A stretch of 7,143 nucleotides of DNA from Nocardioidaceae bacterium (GCA_013696365.1 JACCYS010000311.1:1-7143), one strand, 5' to 3'. Numbered from the stretch's first letter, positions 1 through 6,059 are shown. The notes: generated by a model not told the origin, from the sequence alone. A program made the numbers and translations.

Positions 1-957
1 GCGTTCGGCAGCGAGGCCATCGTCTATGCGATGGCGGCGATCGGGCTGAACGTCCACTTCGGCTACACCGGGCTGCTGAACTTCGGCCAGGCTGGCTTCA
101 TGGCCGTCGGCGGCTACGGCATCGCCGCCAGTGTCACGACCTTCGGTCTGTCGTTCTGGGTGGCCGTCCCCATCGGAATCCTGGCGGCCATCGTGTTCGC
201 GCTGCTGCTCGGTGCCCCGACGCTGCGGCTGCGGGCCGACTACCTGGCGATCGTGACCATCGCCGCGGCCGAGATCATCCGGATCGTGGTGGGGTCGGTG
301 TCGCTGCAGGAGTACTTCGGCGGCCGCGACGGGCTGCAGGAGTTCAACGACTCCTTCGTCGCGATCAACCCGTACGACTCGTCGGTGAACATGGTCTTGT
401 TCACGCTGCGGCCCAACGACGCGTGGGTGTTCACCGTCGGCTGGATCATGGTGGCGCTGGCCTGCCTGCTGGTCTGGGCGCTGATGCGCAGCCCGTGGGG
501 CCGGGTGCTGAAGTCGATCCGCGAGGACGAAGAGGCGGTCCGCTCGCTGGGCAAGAACGTCTACAGCTACAAGATGCAGGCACTGGTGCTCGGTGGTGTC
601 CTCGGCGGCATCGCCGGCTTCCTCGTGGCGCTGGACCAGGCGGCGATCAACCCGGAGAACTTCTCCACCGACGTGACGTTCTTCGCCTACACCGTCTTGA
701 TCCTCGGTGGCGCGGCCCGAGTGCTGGGCCCGGTCGTGGGCGCCATCATGTTCTGGTTCCTGATCAGCGTCCTCGGCAACTTCTTCACCCAGGCGACCGC
801 CGGAGACAACCCGCTCATCAGCCCCGAGATCATGACCGGCACGCAGGCCAGCCTGGTGCGCTTTATCGCCGCCGGGCTCGGACTCGTGTTGCTCGTCATC
901 TTCCGCCCGCAAGGGATCTTTGGAGACAAGAGGGAGATCGCACTCGATGCCCGCTGA
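1..957 (+). CDS. livM: LivM-type branched-chain amino acid ABC transporter permease, 5' partial
   Basis: Integral membrane permease of a hydrophobic/branched-chain amino acid uptake system. With LivH it would form the membrane channel driven by LivG and LivF. The reading frame is open from base 1 (A-F-G-S-E-A-I-V-Y-A before the first internal Met), so the true N-terminus lies upstream and 318 residues are visible. Family hallmarks in window numbering are GYTGLLNFGQAGF (residues 21-33), FGGRDGL (106-112), the cytoplasmic EAA-like coupling loop IREDEEAVRSLGKN (about 173-186), a GGVLGGIAGFL membrane segment (198-208) and the typical C-terminal FRPQGIFG (301-308). Several hydrophobic helices lie between them, for example at 53-70, 142-161 and 285-301. 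The stop codon overlaps the livG start by 11 bp, so the two are translationally coupled. Substrate specificity cannot be read from the sequence; a urea- or amide-transporting relative is possible but less likely. Confidence 0.93.
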   Translation, partial: AFGSEAIVYAMAAIGLNVHFGYTGLLNFGQAGFMAVGGYGIAASVTTFGLSFWVAVPIGILAAIVFALLLGAPTLRLRADYLAIVTIAAAEIIRIVVGSVSLQEYFGGRDGLQEFNDSFVAINPYDSSVNMVLFTLRPNDAWVFTVGWIMVALACLLVWALMRSPWGRVLKSIREDEEAVRSLGKNVYSYKMQALVLGGVLGGIAGFLVALDQAAINPENFSTDVTFFAYTVLILGGAARVLGPVVGAIMFWFLISVLGNFFTQATAGDNPLISPEIMTGTQASLVRFIAAGLGLVLLVIFRPQGIFGDKREIALDAR

Positions 958-1915
958 CACCGGCACCGGCTCGACCGCCGCGACCGACAGCTCGATCGGC
1001 ACCGCCAAGGCCGCTGCCATCCTGCGCGACGTGGCCCGCGAACCCGGCGCGAAGAAACCCGACTCGATCCTCGTCGCCGACGGCATCCGGCGCCAGTTCG
1101 GCGGTCTGACCGCCGTCGACGTGGGTCACCTGGAGGTGCAGCGCGGAGTCATCACGGCCCTGATCGGGCCCAACGGTGCGGGCAAAACCACGTTCTTCAA
1201 CCTGCTCACGGGCTTCGACCGGCCCGACACCGGCTCGTGGTCGTTCAACGGCCGTTCGTTGGATGGTGTCGCCGCCCACAAGGTCGCCCGGCTCGGTATG
1301 GTCCGCACCTTCCAGCTCACCAAGGTGCTCAGCAAGCTCAGCGTGATCGAGAACATGCGGCTGGCCGCCACCGGGCAGAGCGGCGAGAACTTCGTGTCGG
1401 CATTGCTGCCGATGAGGTGGCGCGGCCAGGAACGCGCCAACACCGAGCGCGCCGACTCACTGCTCGCACGCTTCACGCTCGACACCAAGCGCGCGGACTT
1501 CGCCGGGTCGCTGTCCGGCGGGCAGCGCAAACTGCTGGAGATGGCGCGTGCGCTGATGGTCGAGCCAGAGCTCGTCATGCTGGACGAGCCGATGGCCGGG
1601 GTGAACCCCGCTCTCAAGCAGTCGTTGCTCGGGCATGTCAAGACGCTGCGCGACGAGGGCCGGACGGTGCTGTTCGTTGAGCACGACATGGACATGGTCC
1701 GCGACATCTCCGACTGGGTCGTGGTGATGGCCCAAGGCGAGATCGTCGCCGAGGGCCCGCCGGCCGACGTGATGGCGAACCCCGTGGTCATCGACGCCTA
1801 CCTCGGTGCACATCACGACTCCGACATCAGCGTGGAGGCCGAGGAGCGGCGACTAACGGCCGAGCGGTCCGCGACGTCTGGCGACGACGCCCAGCACGAG
1901 GAGACGCCCGCATGA
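947..1915 (+). CDS. livG: LivG-type ABC transporter ATPase with extended termini
   Basis: Cytoplasmic ATPase subunit that pairs with LivF and powers LivHM. All nucleotide-binding motifs are intact: Walker A GPNGAGKTT (residues 74-82), Q-loop Gln123, signature LSGGQ (189-193), Walker B ending in LDE (212-214) and switch His246 in FVEHD. The LivG-specific insert between Q-loop and signature is present. ATG 947 is chosen because AGGGAG lies 10 bp upstream (931-936) and because it gives the usual short overlap with livM; an in-frame TTG at 920 would add nine residues but has only a poorly spaced AAGGGA. At 322 residues it exceeds the roughly 255 usual for the family. The ABC domain starts near residue 41, after an Ala/Thr/Ser-rich lead, and residues from about 290 form a charged tail rich in Glu, Arg and Asp. 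The gene ends in an ATGA overlap with livF. Confidence 0.94.
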   Translation: MPADTGTGSTAATDSSIGTAKAAAILRDVAREPGAKKPDSILVADGIRRQFGGLTAVDVGHLEVQRGVITALIGPNGAGKTTFFNLLTGFDRPDTGSWSFNGRSLDGVAAHKVARLGMVRTFQLTKVLSKLSVIENMRLAATGQSGENFVSALLPMRWRGQERANTERADSLLARFTLDTKRADFAGSLSGGQRKLLEMARALMVEPELVMLDEPMAGVNPALKQSLLGHVKTLRDEGRTVLFVEHDMDMVRDISDWVVVMAQGEIVAEGPPADVMANPVVIDAYLGAHHDSDISVEAEERRLTAERSATSGDDAQHEETPA

Positions 1916-2760
1916 GTAGCCCGGTCAGCGACCCCACCGGCCCCGTGCCCAGCGATCCTCCAGACGAGTCGACTGCCACAGCTGGCGCCGGATCCGCAGG
2001 CGACACAGCCCACCGCTCGGCGCACTTGCGCGCGGCCGAGGCTGCAGTGCTGCGCGCCGACGCCCTGATCGCGGGATACGTGCCGGGGGTCGACATCCTG
2101 AACAGCTGCGACCTGTACTGCCAAGAAGGTGAGCTGGTCGGGATCATCGGCCCTAACGGCGCCGGCAAGTCGACGCTGCTCAAGGCCTTGTTCGGGCTGG
2201 TGCGCATCTCGCAGGGAACGGTCCGGCTGCGCGGCGCCGAGGTCACCAACCAGCGGGCCGACGTCTTGGTCCGCAAGGGGATCGGCTTCGTTCCGCAGAC
2301 CAACAACGTGTTCGGCGCGCTCACCATCGCCGAGAACCTCGAAATGGGCGTCTATCAGGAGCCGAAGCGCTTCGACGAGCGCTTCGGCTTCGTCACCGAG
2401 CTGTTTCCGCGGCTGGCGGAGCGACGCAACCAGCGGGCGGGCTCGCTGTCGGGCGGCGAACGACAGATGCTGGCGATGGGTCGGGCTTTGATGATGGAAC
2501 CCAGCGTGCTGCTGCTGGATGAGCCCTCGGCGGGGCTGTCACCAGCCATGCAGGACGAGGTGTTCGTGCAGACCCGCAAGATCAACAAGGCCGGCGTCTC
2601 GGTGGTGATGGTGGAGCAGAACGCTCGCCGGTGCCTGCAGATCTGCGACCGTGGCTACGTGCTGGACCAGGGTGCCAACGCCTACACCGCCACCGGACAG
2701 GAACTGATCCACGACCCCAAGGTGACTGAGCTGTACCTCGGCACCCTCGCCAAGGCCTGA
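1912..2760 (+). CDS. livF: LivF-type ABC transporter ATPase with long N-terminal extension
   Basis: Second cytoplasmic ATPase of the transporter, expected to form a heterodimer with LivG on the LivHM permease. Motifs seen are Walker A GPNGAGKST (residues 80-88), Q-loop Gln129 in FVPQ, signature LSGGE (179-183), Walker B LLDEP (201-205) and VEQN at 234-237. Gln236 sits where the switch histidine would be, which is normal for LivF. The tail GQELIHDPKVTELYLG (262-277) is also characteristic. LivF proteins are usually about 235 residues; this one has 282. The excess is at the N-terminus: residues 1-45 are Pro/Ser/Asp/Ala-rich with no fold I recognise, and the domain starts near VLRADALIAGY (46-56). 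The ATG shares the ATGA junction with livG, and the extension keeps the coding bias of the gene. Later in-frame starts are conceivable but would break the coupling. Confidence 0.93.
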   Translation: MSSPVSDPTGPVPSDPPDESTATAGAGSAGDTAHRSAHLRAAEAAVLRADALIAGYVPGVDILNSCDLYCQEGELVGIIGPNGAGKSTLLKALFGLVRISQGTVRLRGAEVTNQRADVLVRKGIGFVPQTNNVFGALTIAENLEMGVYQEPKRFDERFGFVTELFPRLAERRNQRAGSLSGGERQMLAMGRALMMEPSVLLLDEPSAGLSPAMQDEVFVQTRKINKAGVSVVMVEQNARRCLQICDRGYVLDQGANAYTATGQELIHDPKVTELYLGTLAKA

Positions 2761-2772
2761 GCCGCCCGACTC

Positions 2773-2804
2773 GGCCCTCATCGGGGCCATGTACGGGGTG
2801 GCCC
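2773..2804 (+). terminator. Possible weak terminator after livF (alternative hairpins)
   Basis: Thirteen bases after the livF stop, GGCCC (2773-2777) can pair with GGGCC (2784-2788) around a 6-nt loop. The same right arm, extended as GGGCCA (2784-2789), can instead pair with TGGCCC (2799-2804) around a 9-nt loop. The two folds exclude each other. There is no T-run, so a factor-independent terminator is only a possibility; the structure could equally be an mRNA 3'-end stabiliser or chance pairing in GC-rich DNA. Confidence 0.3.
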
Positions 2805-2862
2805 ACGGCTGTGGCTCGTCGCCCCAGCCTGCTGTATCGAGGCGGCGGGAGGCAGCCGGGGA

Positions 2863-2894
2863 GTCGCGGGTCGCGAGTCGCGAGTCGCGAGTCG
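2863..2894. repeat. Short tandem repeat, GTCGCGA heptads
   Basis: Three perfect tandem copies of GTCGCGA (2870-2876, 2877-2883, 2884-2890) are flanked by a degenerate copy GTCGCGG on the left (2863-2869) and a truncated GTCG on the right (2891-2894). Each unit contains TCGCGA, a 6-bp palindrome, so the array also offers three evenly spaced palindromes about 0.7 helical turn apart. It lies in the non-coding gap between livF and the SDR gene. It could be a slippage-prone simple repeat or a cluster of binding sites; the sequence does not decide. Confidence 0.75.
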
Positions 2895-2946
2895 GGTGAG
2901 TATCCCCCGGCCATCGACGGGTGGAACAACGCGCCGATCCGGACGG

Positions 2947-2985
2947 TTGCTGACTGGCGGGGAACGTGCGTATCGGGTGACCCGA
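2947..2985 (+). promoter_or_regulatory. Candidate promoter and operator-like palindrome upstream of the SDR gene
   Basis: TTGCTG (2947-2952) and TATCGG (2971-2976), 18 bp apart, are a poor-to-fair match to a sigma70-type promoter. A perfect 13-bp inverted repeat, TCGGGT-G-ACCCGA (2973-2985), overlaps the -10 element and the expected start site, where a repressor site would be expected. The gap between livF and the SDR gene is long enough for an independent promoter. The assignment is inferred from pattern only. Confidence 0.3.
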
Positions 2986-3026
2986 CGATCGTGGGGGGCT
3001 CCTCGGTCGCCATCCACCAGTCCTCG

Positions 3027-3032
3027 AAGGAG
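3027..3032 (+). promoter_or_regulatory. Strong ribosome binding site of the SDR gene
   Basis: AAGGAG, five bases before ATG 3038, is close to a full match to the 16S rRNA anti-Shine-Dalgarno sequence. It fixes this start and suggests good translation independent of the livF gene upstream. Confidence 0.8.
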
Positions 3033-3037
3033 AATCC

Positions 3038-3844
3038 ATGGACCTGAGGAATGCCTCCATCCTGCTCACGGGCGCCGGCAGCGGTATCGGGCACGCACTC
3101 GCATTGCGTCTCGCCGAGCACACTCCCCGGCTCACCCTGGTGGGTCGCCGTCAGCAGCCCCTCGACGAACTGGCGGACCGTGTCCGAGAGCAGGGGGCCC
3201 AGGCCCACGTGGTGACCGCTGACCTCACCGAACCAGGCGCGCCGGAGACCGTGGTGGCGTCGGCCCGCGCCGAGTTCGGTGGGGTCGATGTACTGGTCAA
3301 CAACGCGGGCAACGTCCGCGCCGGCCGGCTCGAGGTCATCGAGGAGTCCGAGGTTGTGGCCCAGATCGCGCTCAACCTGACGGCACCGATCCTGCTCACC
3401 CGCGCTGCGCTGCCCAGCCTGCGGGAGTCCGACCGCGGACTCGTCATCAACATTTCCTCGGGGATCGGGCTGATCGCGATGCCGTTCTACGCGACCTACG
3501 CGGCGACCAAGGCCGGGATCGCGCACTTCGGGGAGGCGTTGCGTCGTGAGCTGTACGGCGAGGGCGTGCACGTGCTGACCGTCTACCCCGGTGCGACCAG
3601 CACCCCGATGATGGAGTCCTCGAAGGCCGGCGTCGAGGAAGGCTTCGAGTACGAGTCCCCCGAGGCGGTCGCCGACGCCACCGTCGAAGCCATCCGGAAC
3701 GGCAGCCTCAACGTCATCCGCGGTGGCCAGCAGCGCAGCGACATGATCGCGACGAACCGCGAGGACCCTGCATCGGTCGACCGGATGCTCGGCGAACGCA
3801 AGGCCCTTCTGGAGACGGCCGTCGAAGGGCACTCCAGCATGTGA
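3038..3844 (+). CDS. Short-chain dehydrogenase/reductase (classical SDR family)
   Basis: A 268-residue cytosolic oxidoreductase with the complete classical SDR set: the dinucleotide motif TGAGSGIG (11-18), NNAG (88-91), helix-4 Asn113 in ALNLT, catalytic Ser141 in NISSG, and YAATK giving Tyr154 and Lys158, followed by YPGATSTPM (183-191). Arg37 and Arg38 after beta-2 (VGRR) suggest a preference for NADP(H) over NAD(H); that is inference from the family rule. The length is normal and there is no signal peptide or membrane segment. The substrate cannot be named. The gene sits between the liv operon and the binding-protein gene but has its own leader and a strong ribosome binding site, so a functional link with amino acid uptake is not shown. 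A shared terminator hairpin lies downstream. Confidence 0.92.
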   Translation: MDLRNASILLTGAGSGIGHALALRLAEHTPRLTLVGRRQQPLDELADRVREQGAQAHVVTADLTEPGAPETVVASARAEFGGVDVLVNNAGNVRAGRLEVIEESEVVAQIALNLTAPILLTRAALPSLRESDRGLVINISSGIGLIAMPFYATYAATKAGIAHFGEALRRELYGEGVHVLTVYPGATSTPMMESSKAGVEEGFEYESPEAVADATVEAIRNGSLNVIRGGQQRSDMIATNREDPASVDRMLGERKALLETAVEGHSSM

Positions 3845-3937
3845 TGCCGCATGCGGAGAGTGGCGCTGACCCGCGCAGAACGACATTCACTGTCGGCTAT
3901 GGGAGCGAACCAGACGGTGCGTCGCGGTGGCAATGAA

Positions 3938-3975
3938 CAGCGGCCCCGACCGGAGTGATCCGATCGGGGCCGCTG
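3938..3975. terminator. Bidirectional terminator hairpin between convergent SDR and livK genes
   Basis: CAGCGGCCCCGA (3938-3949) pairs perfectly with TCGGGGCCGCTG (3964-3975), giving a 12-bp stem. Inside it, past one C-A mismatch, CGGA (3951-3954) pairs with TCCG (3959-3962) around GTGA, a GNRA-type tetraloop on the + strand RNA. The hairpin lies 93 bp after the SDR stop and 25 bp after the livK stop on the other strand. T-runs are weak on both sides (TTCATTG after the hairpin on the - strand), as is common in high-GC actinobacteria. Position between two convergent genes makes a two-way terminator the best reading. Confidence 0.8.
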
Positions 3976-4000
3976 CGTTGAGTTCAGCAAGCCGTGAGCC

Positions 4001-5302
4001 TTAGACCTGCCCGGTGATGTAGCGGACGTTCTCGAAGATGTTGGCCGCGGTGTACTCGAAGATGCCGATCGTCGCCGCCGACGGGCTGCCGGTGTCGTTG
4101 AACTCCAGCGGGCCGGAGACCCCGTCGTAGTCGATGTCGTCCCCGGCCTTGATCATCTCCACGCACTTGGCGTACTCGGTGCACTTCTCGCCGTCCGTGG
4201 TGACACCGTTGATCTCCTTGGCCACGGCCTCGCCGGAGTCATCGCCGGCGACGGTGGCGGCCAGCGCGGTGACGACCACGGCGTCGTACGACTCCGGGCC
4301 GTAGGTGAAGTCGCTCAGACTCTTGTCGACGCTGAGCATCCGCTTGCGGAAGTCACCACTGAGCTCTGCGCCCGGATAGGTCGCCTTGACGCCCTCGAGC
4401 GTGCCCTTGTCGAAGTCCTTGGAGTAGTCGGCAGTGTTGCCGTCGACGAAGTAGATCTGCTTGTCCTGCGGGCCGATCCCCTTGGCCGTCAGCGCCGGGA
4501 TGATCTTGGTGGTCTCGTTGAACGCGATCAGCACGATCGCCTCGGGGTCGTTGGCCGCGATCTGGTCCACCTCGGCGTTGAACTGACCGGCATCAGCGTT
4601 GTAGAGCACCTTGTCGGTGATCGTGCCGCCCTGTTCGGTGAAGACCTCCTCCACCTGGTTGGCAAGCGCCTCACCGTAGGAGTCCTGACGAGCCATGATG
4701 GCGACGTTGCTGAAGCCGTCGGAGGCGACCAGGTTGGCCAGCACCGCACCCTGCAGCACGTCGGACGGGGCGGTGCGGAAGTACAGGCCCTTGTCGTCAT
4801 AGGTGTCGAAGGCGGTCGAGGTGTTGGCCGGGGAGAAGTGCACGACGCCGGCACCGGTGATCTTGTCGATCACCGAGAGCGACACGCTCGACGACGCAGC
4901 GCCGACGACCACGTCTGCCCCTGCGTCCAACAGGTTGTTGGTTTCCTGCGGGGCGATGTTCGGCGTGCCGTCACCCGAGTCAGCCTTGACCTGCTTGACG
5001 GGCGAGCCGTTGACGCCACCGGCCTCGTTGACCTCCTTCACCGCGAGGTCGACACCAGCGAACTCCGGCGGGCCGAGGAAGGCGAGGTCACCGGTCTGCG
5101 GCAGCAGCGTGCCGACGACCAGGGTGCCGTCGCCCTTCCCCCCGCCGCCTCCGCCAGCGTCGGACTCCTCAGAGGGCTCGGCCGAGGACGATTCCTCACT
5201 ACCGGCGCCCGACTCACTGTCGGAGCCACCGCAGGCGGCAAGTACCAGGGCGCTGGCAGCGACGACCGCTGCCGCGCGGAAAGTGTGAGAGCGCAAACGC
5301 AT
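4001..5302 (-). CDS. livK: LivK-like branched-chain amino acid ABC transporter substrate-binding lipoprotein
   Basis: Extracytoplasmic receptor that would bind amino acids (or related small amides) outside the membrane and hand them to the LivHM-LivGF complex encoded upstream. The 433-residue product starts with a basic segment and hydrophobic helix ending in lipobox L-A-A-C; Cys24 would be lipidated after signal peptidase II cleavage. Residues 25-59 are a Ser/Glu/Asp/Gly-rich spacer with six consecutive glycines. The rest is a type 1 periplasmic-binding-protein fold: the first strand LVVGTLLPQTGDLAFLG (61-77), FAGVDLAVKEVNEAGGVNG (81-99), VVVGAASSSVSLSV (131-144), the hinge-side FSPANTST (156-163) and ESYDAVVV (337-344). 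Cys374 and Cys380 could form a disulfide. GGAGGA lies three bases upstream of the ATG. It is transcribed towards the SDR gene, opposite to livMGF, from its own candidate promoter. Ligand identity is inferred only from family and context. Confidence 0.93.
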   Translation of the reverse strand: MRLRSHTFRAAAVVAASALVLAACGGSDSESGAGSEESSSAEPSEESDAGGGGGGKGDGTLVVGTLLPQTGDLAFLGPPEFAGVDLAVKEVNEAGGVNGSPVKQVKADSGDGTPNIAPQETNNLLDAGADVVVGAASSSVSLSVIDKITGAGVVHFSPANTSTAFDTYDDKGLYFRTAPSDVLQGAVLANLVASDGFSNVAIMARQDSYGEALANQVEEVFTEQGGTITDKVLYNADAGQFNAEVDQIAANDPEAIVLIAFNETTKIIPALTAKGIGPQDKQIYFVDGNTADYSKDFDKGTLEGVKATYPGAELSGDFRKRMLSVDKSLSDFTYGPESYDAVVVTALAATVAGDDSGEAVAKEINGVTTDGEKCTEYAKCVEMIKAGDDIDYDGVSGPLEFNDTGSPSAATIGIFEYTAANIFENVRYITGQV

Positions 5303-5305
5303 GGA

Positions 5306-5311
5306 TCCTCC
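5306..5311 (-). promoter_or_regulatory. Ribosome binding site of livK
   Basis: On the minus strand GGAGGA precedes ATG 5302 by three bases (core GGAGG by four), a strong but closely spaced Shine-Dalgarno sequence that supports this start and the full signal peptide. Just upstream, CGCCC (5333-5337 on the + strand) and GGGCG (5318-5322) can form a 5-bp stem with a 10-nt loop, possibly affecting access to the site. Confidence 0.65.
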
Positions 5312-5371
5312 GTGGTTGGGCGTGCGGGCTGGCGCCCGACAGATTGACCGAAGGGTAGCCGCCCGCGCACG

Positions 5372-5400
5372 CCTATAGCAGCACGTTGTGACACTGTCGC
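5372..5400 (-). promoter_or_regulatory. Candidate livK promoter
   Basis: Read on the minus strand, GCGACA (5395-5400) and TATAGG (5372-5377) are separated by 17 bp and each match four of six consensus bases. The expected start, near 5365, would give a leader of about 63 nt before ATG 5302. The odd palindrome GACA-C-TGTC (5390-5398) overlaps the -35 element and might be an operator. The -35 begins only ten bases past the stop codon of the upstream response-regulator gene, and no terminator lies between, so read-through from that gene is also possible. Confidence 0.45.
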
Positions 5401-5410
5401 GTTGTCGTTG

Positions 5411-6028
5411 TCATTTCGTGACCTGCCCCGACGGGCCGTGGTCGAGTACACCCTGTGCGACATCGCGCATCGACAGTCTCAGGTCCATGGCGGTGGTCTG
5501 GATCCAGCGGAAGGCAGCAGGCTCGGTGATGTCGAGGCTTGTCTGCAAGACCCCCTTTGCGCGGTCCACGAGTTTGCGTGTCTCCAGCCGGTCGTTCAGG
5601 TCGGCGACCTCCCGCTCAAGCTGGGTCAGCTCCGCAAACCGGCTGACGGCCATCTCGATGGCGGGCATCAGATCCGGCGGAGCGAAGGGCTTCACCAGGT
5701 ACGCCATCGCACCCGCCTCGCGGGCACGCTCCACCAGCTCGCGCTGGCTTAAGGCGGTCAGGATCACCACCGGTGCGATTCGCTGGGTGGCGATCCGTTC
5801 CGCGGCGGTGATCCCGTCCAGCCGCGGCATCTTGACGTCCAGGATGGCCAGGTCGGGTCGTAGCCGCTCCACCAGCTCGACGGCTTGCTCGCCGTCGGAC
5901 GCCTGACCGACGACGTCGTAACCCTCCTCAGCCAACATCTCCGCCAGGTCGAGGCGAATCAGCGCCTCGTCTTCGGCGATGACTACCCGGCGCGGATCTG
6001 GCTGCTCAGAGCTCGCGGTTTCGGGCAT
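5411..6028 (-). CDS. pdtaR: Response regulator with ANTAR RNA-binding output domain (PdtaR-like)
   Basis: Two-component regulator predicted to act on RNA instead of DNA: the ANTAR domain binds paired hairpins in leader RNAs and prevents transcription termination once the receiver is phosphorylated. The 205-residue protein has a receiver domain (about 14-130) with acidic pocket residues Glu19 and Asp20, phospho-acceptor Asp64 in ILDVKMP, Thr91 and Lys113 in VKPF. A helical linker (130-150) leads to the ANTAR domain (about 136-196), which has AKGVL at 157-161 and the AM pair at 180-181. This architecture is that of mycobacterial PdtaR (Rv1626), whose partner kinase PdtaS is encoded elsewhere; no kinase gene is visible here. 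The start ATG has no Shine-Dalgarno sequence but a TANNNT box six bases upstream, so the mRNA is probably leaderless. It lies divergent to a tRNA gene and upstream of livK on the same strand. Confidence 0.92.
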   Translation of the reverse strand: MPETASSEQPDPRRVVIAEDEALIRLDLAEMLAEEGYDVVGQASDGEQAVELVERLRPDLAILDVKMPRLDGITAAERIATQRIAPVVILTALSQRELVERAREAGAMAYLVKPFAPPDLMPAIEMAVSRFAELTQLEREVADLNDRLETRKLVDRAKGVLQTSLDITEPAAFRWIQTTAMDLRLSMRDVAQGVLDHGPSGQVTK

Positions 6029-6034
6029 GGCGCA

Positions 6035-6040
6035 AGGCTA
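6035..6040 (-). promoter_or_regulatory. -10 box of a probable leaderless promoter for pdtaR
   Basis: On the minus strand the hexamer TAGCCT fits TANNNT and ends exactly six bases before the ATG, placing the transcription start on the A of the start codon. There is no Shine-Dalgarno sequence in the preceding 20 bases, which agrees with leaderless translation, a frequent arrangement in actinobacteria. No convincing -35 is seen; the expected position is 6058-6063. Confidence 0.55.
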
Positions 6041-6053
6041 TCGAGGGGCTCGG

Positions 6054-6059
6054 TAGGGT
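6054..6059 (+). promoter_or_regulatory. Candidate -10 box of the tRNA promoter
   Basis: TAGGGT fits TANNNT and ends eight bases before the mature tRNA 5' end at 6068, so a transcript starting near 6066 would need almost no 5' trimming. A -35 match is lacking; the expected position, near 6031-6036, falls on the start region of pdtaR on the opposite strand. Weak by itself. Confidence 0.35.

Noticed and set aside
920..946. An upstream TTG start for livG adding nine residues
   Set aside because: The ATG at 947 has the better ribosome binding site and spacing and gives a tighter overlap with livM; the added residues match nothing in the family.
1126..1791. A 221-codon open frame antisense to livG
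   Set aside because: It is a shadow of the livG coding frame, Ser/Thr-rich low-complexity translation with no motif.
3847..3856. Perfect 10-bp palindrome CCGCATGCGG just after the SDR stop codon
   Set aside because: It has no loop for a hairpin, is not near a promoter, and such a palindrome is not rare at this GC content.
2582..3886. A 434-codon open frame on the minus strand covering the end of livF, the gap and the whole SDR gene
   Set aside because: It lies antisense to two well-supported genes, shows no recognisable domain, and runs through the heptad repeat giving repetitive peptide. Such frames are common by chance opposite high-GC coding DNA.
3881..3895. Small hairpin CGACA-TTCAC-TGTCG upstream of the main SDR/livK terminator
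   Set aside because: A 5-bp stem without T-run next to a far stronger hairpin; no reason to give it a function.
4803..5347. Overlapping plus-strand open frames opposite the livK N-terminus
   Set aside because: They are antisense to the signal peptide and spacer region of livK, without ribosome binding sites or domain signatures.
5303..5410. Possible ANTAR target (two hairpins with six-base loops) in the livK leader
   Set aside because: I looked for paired short stems with hexaloops carrying A at position 1 and G at position 4 and found none; the visible stem has a 10-nt loop.
5388..5906. A 172-codon plus-strand open frame opposite pdtaR
   Set aside because: It is an Arg/Ser-rich shadow of a clear response-regulator gene; no Shine-Dalgarno sequence and no domain.
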